Shown here: positions 40,752 through 51,473 of the stretch, piece after piece
Layout of the letters: every line of letters begins with the position of its first letter
How positions within the stretch are numbered: position 1 is the stretch's first letter
Origin: an uncultured Clostridia bacterium
Lineage (GTDB): Bacteria > Bacillota > Clostridia > Oscillospirales > SIG627
DNA length: 64,000 nucleotides
Direction: 5' to 3'
Assembly (NCBI GenBank): GCA_947589595.1
Contig: CANQBV010000005.1
Location: 1-64,000, forward strand
Made by a program: the position numbers and the translations under genes
The notes under the pieces: generated by a model
The model's input: the letters and a program-made list of their open reading frames with translations, nothing else
Database searches by the model: none
Told to the model about the DNA's origin: nothing

Positions 40752-43379
40752 TTATGAAAAGAGTTTTTGGTAAGTGGAAAGGATATTTTCCAATGCATTC
40801 TGATAGGCTTTTAATTTATCCTTTTCACCGTTGACAACCTTTTCCGGCGCTTTGGAAACAAACTGTTCATTCGAAAGCTTTGCCACAATACGCTCAATTT
40901 CGCAGAGCGTTTTTTCTTTTTCGCTTTCCAGGCGCGCCTTTTCGGCAACAGGATCCAAAAGCTCCAGCAAAGGAATGAAAACAGAGGCGGCGTCCGTTGC
41001 GATCGCTACGCTCTTTTCCGGGTCAAAATCACGGTCGAAATGGACTTCGCCGGCGCCGGCAAGCCGCATCAGAAACGCGGTGCTTTCTTCAAAGTCTTTT
41101 TGTGCTTCGGTTTCAATGTAAATCGGTACCTTTTTGGAGGCCGGTACATTCATTTCATTGCGGCGGTTGCGAATCGCCACGATCACGGCGATGATTTTTT
41201 CCAGGCTTTCTTCTTCCGCAGGGAAATTCAGATCCTCGCGGGCTTCCGGCCAGGCAGAGATCATAATGCTTTCGCCCTCATGCGGGAATTTCTGCCAAAT
41301 TTCTTCGGTAATAAAGGGCATAAATGGATGCAGCAGCTTCAAGGTCGAGGTAAATACAAACGCCAGGGTATTCTGGGCTGCGTCCCGCGTGGGGCAGTCT
41401 TCGTCAAAAAGACGGGGCTTTACCAGTTCAATATACCAGTCGCAGAACACATCCCAAATAAAATCATAAAGCTTCGCCAGAGCAACGCCCAATTCATAGC
41501 GATCCAGATTTTCACTGACTTCGCGGCAAACCCGATTGAATTTCGTCAGAACCCATTTATCCTCAATTGCAAGTCCGGAAAGGGTAGCAGGATCGGAAAC
41601 AGTTTTGACTTTCAGGTTCATGAGGATATAGCGCGCAGCGTTCCATATCTTATTGGCAAAGTTGCGTGCGGATTCAATCCTTTCATCGGAAAAGCGCATA
41701 TCGTTTCCGGGGGAATTGTTGCTGGCAAGTGCAAATCGGAGCGCATCGGCGCCGTATTGATCGATAATCAGCAACGGATCGATCCCGTTGCCGAGCGATT
41801 TCGACATTTTTCTTCCCTTGGCGTCACGCACAAGGCCGTGGATCAGCACATCGTGAAACGGCTTTTCACCCATGTATTCCAGCCCGGAGAAAATCATTCT
41901 CGAAACCCAGAAGGTAATGATATCATACCCGGTCACAAGCGTACTGGTGGGGTAAAAGCGTTTTAAGTCTTCCGTTTCTTCCGGCCAGCCGAGCGTAGAG
42001 AATGGCCAGAGAGCGGAGGAAAACCAGGTGTCCAGCGTATCGGGATCCTGGCGCATGGGTTTGTGGCAATGCGGGCATTCGGCGTGGTTTTCTTTGGTCA
42101 CGATCATTTCCCCGCAATCATCGCAGAAAAACGCGGGGATTCGGTGACCCCACCAAAGCTGACGGGAAATGCACCAGTCGCGGATATTGCGCATCCAGTG
42201 AAAATAGTTTTTACTGAAACGATCCGGAATAAATCGAATATCACCGCTTTCAACAGCCTCGATCGCCGGCTTTGCCAAAGGCTCCATTTTCACAAACCAC
42301 TGCATGGAAACACGCGGCTCTACCGTAGTGCCGCAGCGGTAGCAGGTGCCGACGTTGTGGCTGTAATCTTCCGTTTTGATCAGAAATCCTTCTTTTTCCA
42401 GATCTGCGACGATGGCCTTACGGGCCGCATAACGGTCCATTCCGGCGTAGGCAGGAAATTCTTCGGTGATTTTGGCGTCCTCGGTCATGCAGTTGATGAT
42501 CGGCAAATCGTGACGTTTTCCGACTTCAAAGTCGTTCGGATCATGCGCCGGGGTAATTTTTACCACGCCGGTTCCAAAATCCATTTCCACATAGTCGTCG
42601 GCAACAACGGGGATCTCTCTGCCAACCAGCGGCAGAATGACTGTTTTTCCGACCGCATCCTTATAACGTTCGTCTTTGGGATTGACGGCAACCGCGGTAT
42701 CGCCCAAAAGAGTTTCCGGCCTCGTGGTGGCCAATTCCAAATACCCAGAGCCGTCTTTGAAGGGATAGCGCAAATGCCAGAAGTGGCCGGCCTGATCTTC
42801 GTATTCTACTTCCGCATCGGAAATCGAGGTCAAGCAATGCGGGCACCAGTTGATGATCCGCTCCCCGCGGTAAATGAGCCCTTTTTCATAAAGGCGCACG
42901 AAAACTTCCTTCACGGCCTTGGAACAGCCCTCGTCCATGGTAAACCGCTCGCGGGACCAATCGCAGGAGGAGCCCATTTTTTTCAGTTGGGAAATAATTC
43001 TGCCGCCGTATTGCTCTTTCCATTTCCAGGCACGCTCCAAAAAGCCCTCTCTGCCGACGTCTTCTTTGGAAAGGCCTTCTTTGCGCATCGCTTCTACAAT
43101 TTTTGCCTCGGTAGCAATCGAAGCGTGATCCGTGCCCGGCAGCCAGAGTGTGCAGAACCCGCGCATTCTTTTATAACGTACCAAAATATCCTGCAGCGTA
43201 TTGTCCAGCGCATGCCCCATATGGAGCTGACCGGTAATATTCGGCGGCGGGATCACAATCGTAAAGGAGGGTTTATCGCCCACGGTATCGGGTTTAAAAT
43301 ATCCTTTTTCGCACCAGTTTTGATAAATACGGTCTTCAAAGCTTTTCGGATCGTAATTTTTTTCCAATAATTCTGCCAT
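40752..43379 (-). CDS. valS: Valyl-tRNA synthetase
   Basis: An 875-residue class I synthetase. The HIGH-type motif is [15 protein letters not shown] (about 44-58). The editing domain carries [17 protein letters not shown] and [16 protein letters not shown], and [10 protein letters not shown] follows. A zinc-like [15 protein letters not shown] motif is present, and [12 protein letters not shown] is the KMSKS loop. The C-terminal coiled-coil arm is present ([27 protein letters not shown]). Length is normal. It is divergent from the glucan synthase gene. There is no T-box leader; instead a short leader with a mini-ORF precedes it. Confidence 0.97.
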   Translation of the reverse strand: MAELLEKNYDPKSFEDRIYQNWCEKGYFKPDTVGDKPSFTIVIPPPNITGQLHMGHALDNTLQDILVRYKRMRGFCTLWLPGTDHASIATEAKIVEAMRKEGLSKEDVGREGFLERAWKWKEQYGGRIISQLKKMGSSCDWSRERFTMDEGCSKAVKEVFVRLYEKGLIYRGERIINWCPHCLTSISDAEVEYEDQAGHFWHLRYPFKDGSGYLELATTRPETLLGDTAVAVNPKDERYKDAVGKTVILPLVGREIPVVADDYVEMDFGTGVVKITPAHDPNDFEVGKRHDLPIINCMTEDAKITEEFPAYAGMDRYAARKAIVADLEKEGFLIKTEDYSHNVGTCYRCGTTVEPRVSMQWFVKMEPLAKPAIEAVESGDIRFIPDRFSKNYFHWMRNIRDWCISRQLWWGHRIPAFFCDDCGEMIVTKENHAECPHCHKPMRQDPDTLDTWFSSALWPFSTLGWPEETEDLKRFYPTSTLVTGYDIITFWVSRMIFSGLEYMGEKPFHDVLIHGLVRDAKGRKMSKSLGNGIDPLLIIDQYGADALRFALASNNSPGNDMRFSDERIESARNFANKIWNAARYILMNLKVKTVSDPATLSGLAIEDKWVLTKFNRVCREVSENLDRYELGVALAKLYDFIWDVFCDWYIELVKPRLFDEDCPTRDAAQNTLAFVFTSTLKLLHPFMPFITEEIWQKFPHEGESIMISAWPEAREDLNFPAEEESLEKIIAVIVAIRNRRNEMNVPASKKVPIYIETEAQKDFEESTAFLMRLAGAGEVHFDRDFDPEKSVAIATDAASVFIPLLELLDPVAEKARLESEKEKTLCEIERIVAKLSNEQFVSKAPEKVVNGEKDKLKAYQNALENILSTYQKLFS

Positions 43380-43433
43380 AGCAGTACCTCTTTCTTTTCA
43401 TATTCCGTGTTTTGTGTGATCTGAATTCAATTT

Positions 43434-43475
43434 TCAGACTCGGTCTCTGCTGGTAACTGCTTTGATGATTTTCAT
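43434..43475 (-). promoter_or_regulatory. Mini-ORF in the valS leader
   Basis: A 13-codon frame MKIIKAVTSRDRV with a good ribosome site (CGAGGAAACC before the ATG at 43475). The last codon before TGA is Val (GTC), and a second Val codon occurs earlier. An inverted repeat TCTGAA / TTCAGA overlaps its end. This could be a leader peptide sensing valine charging, or chance. Confidence 0.35.
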
Positions 43476-43504
43476 GGTTTCCTCGATTCAAAGTGATTCG
43501 TATT

Positions 43505-43533
43505 ATTATACTTCAAATTATCAGAAAATGCAA
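43505..43533 (-). promoter_or_regulatory. Promoter of valS
   Basis: On the minus strand TTGCAT, 17-base spacer, TATAAT. Predicted leader length is about 119 bases, too short for a T-box riboswitch. Confidence 0.65.
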
Positions 43534-43624
43534 TAGTTTTTCAAGCATTTTCGCATTTACCCAGTGAATAGAAAGATTTGGTTGCCCCCATAATAAGAAA
43601 AAATACTTTTTTTGGGTGTGGATA

Positions 43625-46600
43625 ATGAACGCAAACGATACAAAGCAATTCCTTATTATGGCAAAACCGGATTTTGAAAAACAGGATCAGCCTGATTATT
43701 CTGAAAATAAAGTCAAAAGAAACCTGAAAACACTCTCGAAAAGTCTGGCGGATGCCCACGAAAATACGGAGGGAACCAAGTGGCTGCGGGAAAACTTTTC
43801 TTTTCTGGAAGGGATTTTGCAGGGAATCGATTTTCGCAATATTTTCCTGACAAAAAACAGCGCGCGGGCGATTGCTTCCTTAGTAGAAAACGAAAACTTT
43901 GAAGGCGGCAGGGAAGAGATTTTTGCACTTTTTCAATTTCTGGAAAAGGATGCCGCTGAGGAAGAGCTGCGCTCTCTTTTTGCGGGAATGGTTCTGGAAA
44001 TTTTTAATCAAATCACGGAAAACGCATTCTCGGACCGAAAAAAAATTCCACATTTGATCACGCTCCTGCATACGGTTTGTCAAAGCGATTTTGACGCCGT
44101 AGCGGCGGGGTTTTCTCCTCTTGAAAAGCTTTTGCGCCAGGAAGATCAGCGCGTCTATCCGAATATGACGCGGGAAACCCAGCTCCTTTATCAAAAGAAG
44201 ATCAAACAAAACGCGAAAAAGAAAAAAATACCGATCGAAACGTACTGCAAAAAACTTTTACAAGAGGCAAAAGAAAAGGACATAGCGCTCGGGGACTTGC
44301 TGTTTCCAAAGAAAAAAAGCCAATTCTATTTTCCGCTCATCCTCTTGGTTTTTTGCGCCTTTCTGACAGCGTTTTCCCTGAAAATACAAAATGCTTTTCT
44401 GATACTTTTATTGGCGGCACCGCTCGCCTTTTTCTGCAAAGCGATCATCGATTTTATTTTTTCGTTGCTCGTTCGAAATGAACCTTTACCGCAGATGAAA
44501 ATCGACCGCATTTCAGAAAAAGAAAAAACTCTGGTCACCATTACGGCGCTGATTCTGTCAAAAAAAGATATAGATACTCTTTGCCGCAAGCTGCACCGCT
44601 TTCAGATCAATAATTCCGGCACCGACGAAAGCGTATACTACGGCCTGATCTGCGATTTCAAAGAGAGCAAGACCCGGATCGATCCCGGCGATTCCGAACT
44701 CATGGAATATTTAAAAGAATCCATTGAAAAGCTGAACCGGGAAGCCCCCTTATATTTTGCGTTTCTGCGCGGGAGAAGCTATCAGATCGGGGAAAAGAAA
44801 TTTTGCGGCTGGGAAAGAAAGCGCGGCGCTATTGAAGAGTTGATTGCATTTGTTTGCGAAAAAAAGCAAAAAGACTGGAATCTTTTCTTTGGCGTTCAAA
44901 ACGAGCTTTTCGGAGCCAAATACCTCATTACGCTGGATGCCGATACCGACCTTTCCATTTTACAGGCAAAGCGGCTTTGCGGTTATATGGAGCACCCTTG
45001 CAATCATGCTAAAATCGACTTCAAAAACGGAAAGCCGTACCTCTTGTCGGGCTATGGTATTTTGCAGCCGAAAATTACTACTTCGCTCATGGAAAAAATT
45101 CATACCCGATTCGGCAAAATTTATTCCAACGGAAGCGGCGAAATACCGTATGTATCCGCAACCTTTGACACCTATCAGAGCCTGTTTTCCTGCGGAAATT
45201 TCTGCGGCAAGGGAATACTCGATATCGAGGCTTATCACATTCTTTTAAAAGGAAAGTTTCCGGAAGGAAAAATACTAAGCCATGATATGCCGGAGGGGGC
45301 GATCCTGCACGCCGGTGTTCTTACGAATGAATTTTTCAGCGATTCCGCCCCGCAAAACGCAGTCAGCCATTATAAGCGGCTGCACCGCTGGATCCGCGGA
45401 GATATTCAAAACTGGCTTTTGTTTTCAAAACTGCACGGAATATGGCGGTATTTGCTTTTTGAAAATACCGTGCGCTATTTTTTGCCGGTGTTGGAACTTC
45501 TTTTTATATTCCTTTCCGGCTTTGTCGGCTTACGAGAAGGCGTCATTTGCGCAGCGCTGGTTTTGTTTTTGCACTTTGAGCCGCTTTTGGTAACCACCTG
45601 CTCCATGATCCTTACCGGGAATTTTGAGCATTTTAACCGTCACTTTGCCACGAAAATGCGTAATTTGGTATTAAACTCTTTTTACCAATCCGTTTTATCG
45701 GTCATGGCAATCGCTTTTGAAAGTATTTATTTTTGCGATGCGGTTTTCCGCGCGTTTTTTCGGATGTTTTTTTCAAAAAAACACTTGCTGCAGTGGCAGG
45801 TATACCAGCCCCGTTCTTTACAAAAATATCCGCTGCTGTTCTTTTTGCCGTCGATTCTTTTGAGCACGTTTCTGCTGTTTTTCTGCCGCAATGTTCTGGC
45901 GTTTCTTTTTACGGTACTGTGGCTGATCTATCCTTTTGCCGTGCTGTATTTATCTGCCCCGTACCGCAAAAAAGACGCGATGCCGGTCAAAGAAAAGGAA
46001 TACCTCAAGGAAGCAGCAAAGGATTCACTGCGCTATTTTCTGGATAATGTAAACGAAAACACTCATTTTCTTCCTCCGGATAACGTGCAGTTCGCGCCGC
46101 TGGAGAAAATCGCCATGCGCACATCACCCACGAACATCGGGCTCTATTTGGATTCTTTGCTATGTGGCGTAGATTTTGGTTTTTTGAATACAAAAGAGCT
46201 GGCAGACCTGCTGGATAAAAGTCTGGCATCCATCGAAAAATTAGAAAAATACCGCGGGAATCTGTACAATTGGTATGACCTGAATACCTTGGCGGGTATC
46301 GGCGAAAAATTTGTCTCCTCTGTGGACAGCGGCAATTTTCTTGCTTCTTTAATTTTACTGGTACAAGGGATCAAGGAATATGAGGGGGAGGAGCCCGCAT
46401 TAAAATCCATTCGCCCACGAGTGGAAAATCTGATTCAAAATACGGATCTGAGCGTCTTCTATGACAATGAAAAAGGACTGCTTTTTGTGGGGGTTCTTCC
46501 GGACGAAAAGCGCAATTTTTCACATTATGACCTATATATGAGCGAAGCGAGGATTACAAGCTACCTTGCCATTGCGCTGGGCTTTGTGCCGCCTTCACAT

Positions 46601-49600
46601 TGGAAACGGCTTTCCCGTCCCCTGCAGTCGTTTTACGGCAGGGTGGGGGTCGCCTCTTGGAGCGGAACGGCCTTTGAATATTTTATGCCGGCTCTGTTTT
46701 TGCCGGTGATCGAAAATTCACTGGAAGACGAAAGCTTGGATTTTGCCTTTCACTGTCAGTCCAAATATCAGGCAAATATCGGGATCGGCGAGCCGGTTTT
46801 CGGGATCAGTGAAAGTGGCTGTGCCCTGCGAGACTCGGCGGGGAACTACCAGTACAAAGCGTTTGGCGTACCGTATCTTTCCGTACAGAATCTGCCGTCG
46901 GATAAAAAGGTGATTTCGCCGTATTCCTCTTTTCTGATGCTGCGGAAAGGGGAAAAAAAGATTTGGAAAAACTTACTGCGATTGCAGAAAATGGGTCTTC
47001 GTGGGCAATACGGCTTTTTTGAAGCAATCGAATTTAATTCGAATTTTCTGGATGACTATAAAATTGTCAATTCTTTCATGGCACACCACACCGGAATGTC
47101 GATTCTAGCGATCCATAATGCAATTTTTTCCGATCGCAATCAGGAACGCTTCCTATTATACGGAGAAATCGCCGCAAAAAAAGAGCTTTTGGCAGAGCGG
47201 TTCCCGTTAGAAGGGAAAATCGCAAAAAAAGAAAAACCGTCTCTGGCGGTTTTGCCGGAGTACCATGCCGAGAGAGCGGAAGAAGAATTTTCAGAGATAC
47301 CGGGAAAGGGCTTTTTGCTTACCGACGGCAATTTGAATTTTCTCAGCTTCGATAACGGCGCGATCCGCCTTTTTACTGAAAATTGCGAAATCCTATCCCC
47401 GGATAACGGCGGCATGGATATTCGCATCTATTTAGGGGAAAAGGAATACTCCTTTACCGCCCGGGATATGCACGAAAAGAAAATTCTCAATTTACCCAAT
47501 CGTCTGGAATGGCTTCTTTTTGATAAAAAGATCTCGCTGTCTTTGCAATTTCTTCTCATTCCCGGCACCAATACCTTGGAAACACGTTTGGAAATCAACG
47601 GTTTCCGGGGAAAAGTGCGCGCGGAGATCGGTTTTTCCGTGTGGCTGGTTCCGTGGCAGGACGCCGTTTCCCACCCTGCATTCCAGGCGCTTTCTCTGGA
47701 AGCGGCAAAGGAGGAAAGGTATTTGACGATCACCAAACGCGGCGTAGAGGAAAAGCAGCGGGAATGGATCATTCAATCCAATTCAGAATTTCTGTTTGAA
47801 CAAAATCAGAGATCCCCTGAACTGAAGTTTTCGAAGCGAGCCATGATCACCCCGGAAGCAAGGCTGATTTTCCAGGGAGAATCGGCCGGGAACACTCGTT
47901 TCGCAGCGCTTTACACTGTTATGGAAAAACAGGCCGTTCTTCCGGATTTTTCCATGCTGGACGGAGAACTGTTTCCCAAGCGGGAAAGCCTGAAAAAAGC
48001 CGCGGGTATTTTGGATCACCTTCATCGGATTTGTTTTTACGATAAGGATTCTGCAGTCTTGGAAACCCAAATTTTAGCCGATCTGTATGCTGATAACCGC
48101 ATTTTACTCGGTGATGAAATCAAGCCGTTTCCGCGAAATCTTTTGTGGCAGTACGGCATTTCGGGCGATCTGCCGATATTGACCTTTTACCTGAAAAACG
48201 ACGAAACTGATTCTTTAAAGAAATATTTAAAAGTAGTAAAAAAGCTTTTGATTGCCGGTTTTCAGTTTGATTTTATTATTATTGAAAAAGCAGAAATCGG
48301 TTATTTTTCACCGCTGCACGCCAAGCTTTCGGAGATTTTTCAGGAGCTTACCTGCGAATTTTTGCTTGGCAAAAAAAGCGGAATTCACTTTGTAAGTCTT
48401 CCCGGATATCAGGAAATTTCCGCTTTCCGAGCAGTTTCCAAAAAAGGATACGGCTTTTCTCAGCCGCAAGAGGAGATTGAGCGAGGGAATTTTCGGCCGG
48501 TGATAGCAAAAAAAGCTGCGTTTTCAGAAAAGGATACGGTGGGAGCCATGTTCACCAACGGATATGTTCTGGAAAAGGCAGATCTGGAAACGCCGACCGT
48601 ATTTTCCCACGTCGTTGCCAATCGCAGGATCGGATTTGTCTGTAATCAGAATTCACTGGGGTTTACCTGGTTCCGGAACGCCGGGTTGAACCGCCTTTCC
48701 CGCTGGGACAATCTTCCGGAAGAAAAAGATGGAGAAAAGATATTCCTTCTGCAAAACGATACGCTTTTTGATCTTTTGCAAAGTGCCGAAAAAGTCACTT
48801 TTCTGGATCACTGCATGCAATATGAGGGAACGCTTACCGGCGGCTCCTATAAGGTCGTCGCCACGGTTTCGGAAGAGCTTTCTGCAAAGCTTGTTTTTGT
48901 TTTCCTCTCAGAAAAGCTGCGGGAAAATTCCCGGTTACTGTATTCTTTTGTTCCCTGTATTGGAAGGAATACGGACGCCAATCTCCTTTTGAAAAACGCT
49001 GAAAATGTCTATGCTCTCTACCGTTTGCCGGGCGGAGATTACCCCGGCGGCGGATATTTCACCTCAAAAGAAAAAATACTTTCTGTTGTTCTGCGAAACA
49101 AAAGACTGGAATTTGAGGTGGAATCAAAAGCGGAAAACCACTTTTTGGTGGGTGGCTTTTCCGGGGAAAAGCACTTCGCATATTTAAAAGAAAGATTTTT
49201 AAATTTGGATTTCGAAGAAGCACTTCGGGAAGAAAAAAACCGCATTCTGCCGTATTTTCCGTTAAAAAAACTAGCGGGTGTCGAATTCTGGACGTATGCA
49301 CAGACGCTTTATTCACGCTTTTTTGCCAAAAGCGGGCTCTTACAGTCGAGCGGTGCGTTTGGCTTTCGCGATCAATTACAGGATTCACTGCTCTTTTTAT
49401 TCTCCAACCCCGAAATTACAAAGCAGCATTTATTGCGTTGTGCTTCCCACCAATTTGCGGAAGGAGACGTACAGCATTGGTGGCATCCATTAAAGCAAAA
49501 CGGGCAATCCGACCCGGGGATCCGTTCCCTTTGCTCCGATGACTATTTGTGGCTGGTGTATGTACTCAGCGAATACCTGAAGGCGACCTGTGATGACACG

Positions 49601-50551
49601 ATTCTGGAAATACCGGCGCCGTTTTTGATCGGAGAAAAACTGACCGGCAGTCACGACCTTTACTTTTCCCCACATCTGGGAGAAAGGGAACCATTAAAAG
49701 AGCATGCAAAACGGGCCGTTCTTTTGTTTTTAGAACGCGGCGTCGGATCGCACCATCTGCCGTATTTCGGCGCCGGCGATTGGAACGACGGAATGAACCG
49801 GATCGACGGGGAAAGCGTCTGGCTCGGAGAATTCGGCATATTGGTATTAAACCGTTATCTGGAATTTTGTGACGATGAAGATCTCAAAAGGGCATGTCGC
49901 GAACGAATTTCAGTGCTTTTAAAAGGAGTTTCGGCTGCCTTCAACGGCGCTTGGTTTGCCCGCGGCTATTGGGGAAACGGCGAAGTGATCGGCAGCGATA
50001 TCAGTTTGGAAAAGGAATGCAGCATCGATCTGATCGCGCAAGCCTTTGCCGCCTTTGCTTTTTGTGAGACGGAAGTCGGCGCGGATAATCTTTTAGAAGA
50101 ACAAATCGATTCGGCTTTAAAAAGCGCTTATGAAATTTTGTACGATCCGAAAAATCGAATTGTAAAGCTGTTTACACCGCCGTTTTCTGAATCAAAGCCC
50201 TCACCGGGCTATATTCAGAAATACAGCGCCGGTCTGCGCGAAAACGGCGGACAATACACGCACGCGGCGGTGTGGTACGGAATCGCACTTCTTCGTTTCT
50301 ACCAAAAAACAGGAAAAGAAGAATACTTGACCATGGCAAAAGAAATTCAGCAAGTACTGGATCCTGCGCCGAACATGGAAAGAAAAAATTTCAGGCGTTA
50401 TCAACGGGAACCGTTTGTTTTATGCGGCGATATATCCGGCGCGGAAGGCGCCAAGGGGCGCGGCGGCTGGAGCTGGTATACCGGGGCGGCCGGTTGGTAT
50501 TTTCGCTTTTTGCAGGAATTGAAAAAGCAAGAAGAAAAGCAGCTAGAATAA
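43625..50551 (+). CDS. NdvB-like (cyclic) beta-1,2-glucan synthase, GT84-GH94
   Basis: A 2308-residue enzyme; the start is the ATG at 43625 (a GTG at 43616 is in frame). Two membrane helices lie near 240-285. The GT84 glycosyltransferase follows with LDADTDL (about 437), GKGILDIEAYHILL, SHDMPEG (about 552) and HRWIRGD. Then come more membrane helices (about 625-780) and a glucoamylase/DUF3131-type domain (TSPTNIGLYLDSLLCG, SWSGTAFEYFMP, MAHHTGMSIL). The C-terminal GH94 phosphorylase part has GAGDWNDGMNRID (acid, about 2052) and ENGGQYTHAAVW. Relatives in alphaproteobacteria make cyclic beta-1,2-glucan and reach about 2800 residues. The product here could be linear or cyclic glucan. Confidence 0.88.
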   Translation: MNANDTKQFLIMAKPDFEKQDQPDYSENKVKRNLKTLSKSLADAHENTEGTKWLRENFSFLEGILQGIDFRNIFLTKNSARAIASLVENENFEGGREEIFALFQFLEKDAAEEELRSLFAGMVLEIFNQITENAFSDRKKIPHLITLLHTVCQSDFDAVAAGFSPLEKLLRQEDQRVYPNMTRETQLLYQKKIKQNAKKKKIPIETYCKKLLQEAKEKDIALGDLLFPKKKSQFYFPLILLVFCAFLTAFSLKIQNAFLILLLAAPLAFFCKAIIDFIFSLLVRNEPLPQMKIDRISEKEKTLVTITALILSKKDIDTLCRKLHRFQINNSGTDESVYYGLICDFKESKTRIDPGDSELMEYLKESIEKLNREAPLYFAFLRGRSYQIGEKKFCGWERKRGAIEELIAFVCEKKQKDWNLFFGVQNELFGAKYLITLDADTDLSILQAKRLCGYMEHPCNHAKIDFKNGKPYLLSGYGILQPKITTSLMEKIHTRFGKIYSNGSGEIPYVSATFDTYQSLFSCGNFCGKGILDIEAYHILLKGKFPEGKILSHDMPEGAILHAGVLTNEFFSDSAPQNAVSHYKRLHRWIRGDIQNWLLFSKLHGIWRYLLFENTVRYFLPVLELLFIFLSGFVGLREGVICAALVLFLHFEPLLVTTCSMILTGNFEHFNRHFATKMRNLVLNSFYQSVLSVMAIAFESIYFCDAVFRAFFRMFFSKKHLLQWQVYQPRSLQKYPLLFFLPSILLSTFLLFFCRNVLAFLFTVLWLIYPFAVLYLSAPYRKKDAMPVKEKEYLKEAAKDSLRYFLDNVNENTHFLPPDNVQFAPLEKIAMRTSPTNIGLYLDSLLCGVDFGFLNTKELADLLDKSLASIEKLEKYRGNLYNWYDLNTLAGIGEKFVSSVDSGNFLASLILLVQGIKEYEGEEPALKSIRPRVENLIQNTDLSVFYDNEKGLLFVGVLPDEKRNFSHYDLYMSEARITSYLAIALGFVPPSHWKRLSRPLQSFYGRVGVASWSGTAFEYFMPALFLPVIENSLEDESLDFAFHCQSKYQANIGIGEPVFGISESGCALRDSAGNYQYKAFGVPYLSVQNLPSDKKVISPYSSFLMLRKGEKKIWKNLLRLQKMGLRGQYGFFEAIEFNSNFLDDYKIVNSFMAHHTGMSILAIHNAIFSDRNQERFLLYGEIAAKKELLAERFPLEGKIAKKEKPSLAVLPEYHAERAEEEFSEIPGKGFLLTDGNLNFLSFDNGAIRLFTENCEILSPDNGGMDIRIYLGEKEYSFTARDMHEKKILNLPNRLEWLLFDKKISLSLQFLLIPGTNTLETRLEINGFRGKVRAEIGFSVWLVPWQDAVSHPAFQALSLEAAKEERYLTITKRGVEEKQREWIIQSNSEFLFEQNQRSPELKFSKRAMITPEARLIFQGESAGNTRFAALYTVMEKQAVLPDFSMLDGELFPKRESLKKAAGILDHLHRICFYDKDSAVLETQILADLYADNRILLGDEIKPFPRNLLWQYGISGDLPILTFYLKNDETDSLKKYLKVVKKLLIAGFQFDFIIIEKAEIGYFSPLHAKLSEIFQELTCEFLLGKKSGIHFVSLPGYQEISAFRAVSKKGYGFSQPQEEIERGNFRPVIAKKAAFSEKDTVGAMFTNGYVLEKADLETPTVFSHVVANRRIGFVCNQNSLGFTWFRNAGLNRLSRWDNLPEEKDGEKIFLLQNDTLFDLLQSAEKVTFLDHCMQYEGTLTGGSYKVVATVSEELSAKLVFVFLSEKLRENSRLLYSFVPCIGRNTDANLLLKNAENVYALYRLPGGDYPGGGYFTSKEKILSVVLRNKRLEFEVESKAENHFLVGGFSGEKHFAYLKERFLNLDFEEALREEKNRILPYFPLKKLAGVEFWTYAQTLYSRFFAKSGLLQSSGAFGFRDQLQDSLLFLFSNPEITKQHLLRCASHQFAEGDVQHWWHPLKQNGQSDPGIRSLCSDDYLWLVYVLSEYLKATCDDTILEIPAPFLIGEKLTGSHDLYFSPHLGEREPLKEHAKRAVLLFLERGVGSHHLPYFGAGDWNDGMNRIDGESVWLGEFGILVLNRYLEFCDDEDLKRACRERISVLLKGVSAAFNGAWFARGYWGNGEVIGSDISLEKECSIDLIAQAFAAFAFCETEVGADNLLEEQIDSALKSAYEILYDPKNRIVKLFTPPFSESKPSPGYIQKYSAGLRENGGQYTHAAVWYGIALLRFYQKTGKEEYLTMAKEIQQVLDPAPNMERKNFRRYQREPFVLCGDISGAEGAKGRGGWSWYTGAAGWYFRFLQELKKQEEKQLE

Positions 50552-50564
50552 GCTGCTTTTCTCT
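50535..50564 (+). terminator. Terminator overlapping the end of the glucan synthase gene
   Basis: AAAAGCAGCT, AGAATA, AGCTGCTTTT; the stop codon lies in the loop. Confidence 0.7.
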
Positions 50565-50567
50565 TCG

Positions 50568-51473
50568 CTATATCTGAAGAATACGTTCTAAAATATTTTG
50601 CAGATTTTCCACCGCTTTTTCCGAAACGGATTCGTTTGCTTTGTTTTGATTTCGACAGGGAAGAAACAGCGATAAAACCGGAATCCCGGTTGCTGCGATC
50701 TCTTCCGCTTTGGTGATCTTTTTCCCGGGAACACTCCGATCAAAAGGAATTCCCGCTTCTTCTGCCGCCTTTTCCGCTTGCAAAATAAGATTTGGATCGG
50801 AAAAATGCTTACCGTCCCGGACGCCGATCAAAACTGCTTCGCTCTCGCTTTCTGCACTGCCAAGGGCAAGAGCAAGATCCGGATTTTCCCGCATGGCGGC
50901 ATTGTATTCGCTCAAAGCGCGCGGAAAGAAGCTTTGTGCAGTAAAAACAAATATCGTTTCGTTAGCGCTCTCTACGGTTTTCTTCGCGGCTTCTTCAAGG
51001 AGTAAATAAAGCGCATAGGAAGAAGCGTACTGCCCGCAAACCGTATCGCCTGTTTTTTGAAATTTGGATTTCAATTTTGCCGGAGCGCCCTGACGAGGGG
51101 CGACGGTTTCAATATAAAGATCCCGCACGGCGGCATTCTTTTCCTTTTCGGACCGCAGAAGAAAAGCTTCGCCGTTTACCAGAACGATCTCCCTGCCGAC
51201 TGCTTCCTGCGCATCAAAAGTGCCGACCGGCAAAAACTTTGTTTTGCCGGCCGTATCCGGCACACAAAGAAGGCCGGACGTGTCCAGCGGGGCGAAAACC
51301 GCGATTTTTTTCTTTCCTTCGCCCTTTTTGGCAATGACGCTGTTCATGGCGTCCACCCCAACTTCCTTGCAGAAAGGAGAGAGGGCCGCCGCGGTTTTCT
51401 CTGCCAGTTTCTTTTCGCAGCCGGAAATAGCAAGTGTATCGGCCAGTTCTTGAAATTTTTGAATTTCGATCAT
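50568..51473 (-). CDS. M42 peptidase-like protein lacking all metal ligands
   Basis: A 301-residue protein aligned by eye with its two upstream neighbours, which are intact M42 aminopeptidases. Where they have AHMD this one has APLD (61-64). The DDR/DNK metal Asp segment is VCGQ (145-148). The catalytic Glu-Glu is replaced in AQSFF (179-183). The VDST Asp and the final RYIH/NMH His are gone as well. The overall order of strands is kept and the frame is intact. It starts in a 4 bp overlap with the preceding gene. It is probably a non-catalytic subunit of a mixed M42 assembly; that is inference. Confidence 0.75.
   Translation of the reverse strand: MIEIQKFQELADTLAISGCEKKLAEKTAAALSPFCKEVGVDAMNSVIAKKGEGKKKIAVFAPLDTSGLLCVPDTAGKTKFLPVGTFDAQEAVGREIVLVNGEAFLLRSEKEKNAAVRDLYIETVAPRQGAPAKLKSKFQKTGDTVCGQYASSYALYLLLEEAAKKTVESANETIFVFTAQSFFPRALSEYNAAMRENPDLALALGSAESESEAVLIGVRDGKHFSDPNLILQAEKAAEEAGIPFDRSVPGKKITKAEEIAATGIPVLSLFLPCRNQNKANESVSEKAVENLQNILERILQI

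Noticed and set aside
42063..43370. 435-codon frame antisense to valS
   Set aside because: The frame lies fully within valS, whose motifs are complete; codon bias of a GC-neutral gene often leaves such open antisense frames.
43380..43500. T-box riboswitch upstream of valS
   Set aside because: The predicted leader is only about 119 bases. No AGCCTGG-like T-box motif, specifier stem or terminator/antiterminator pair is seen.
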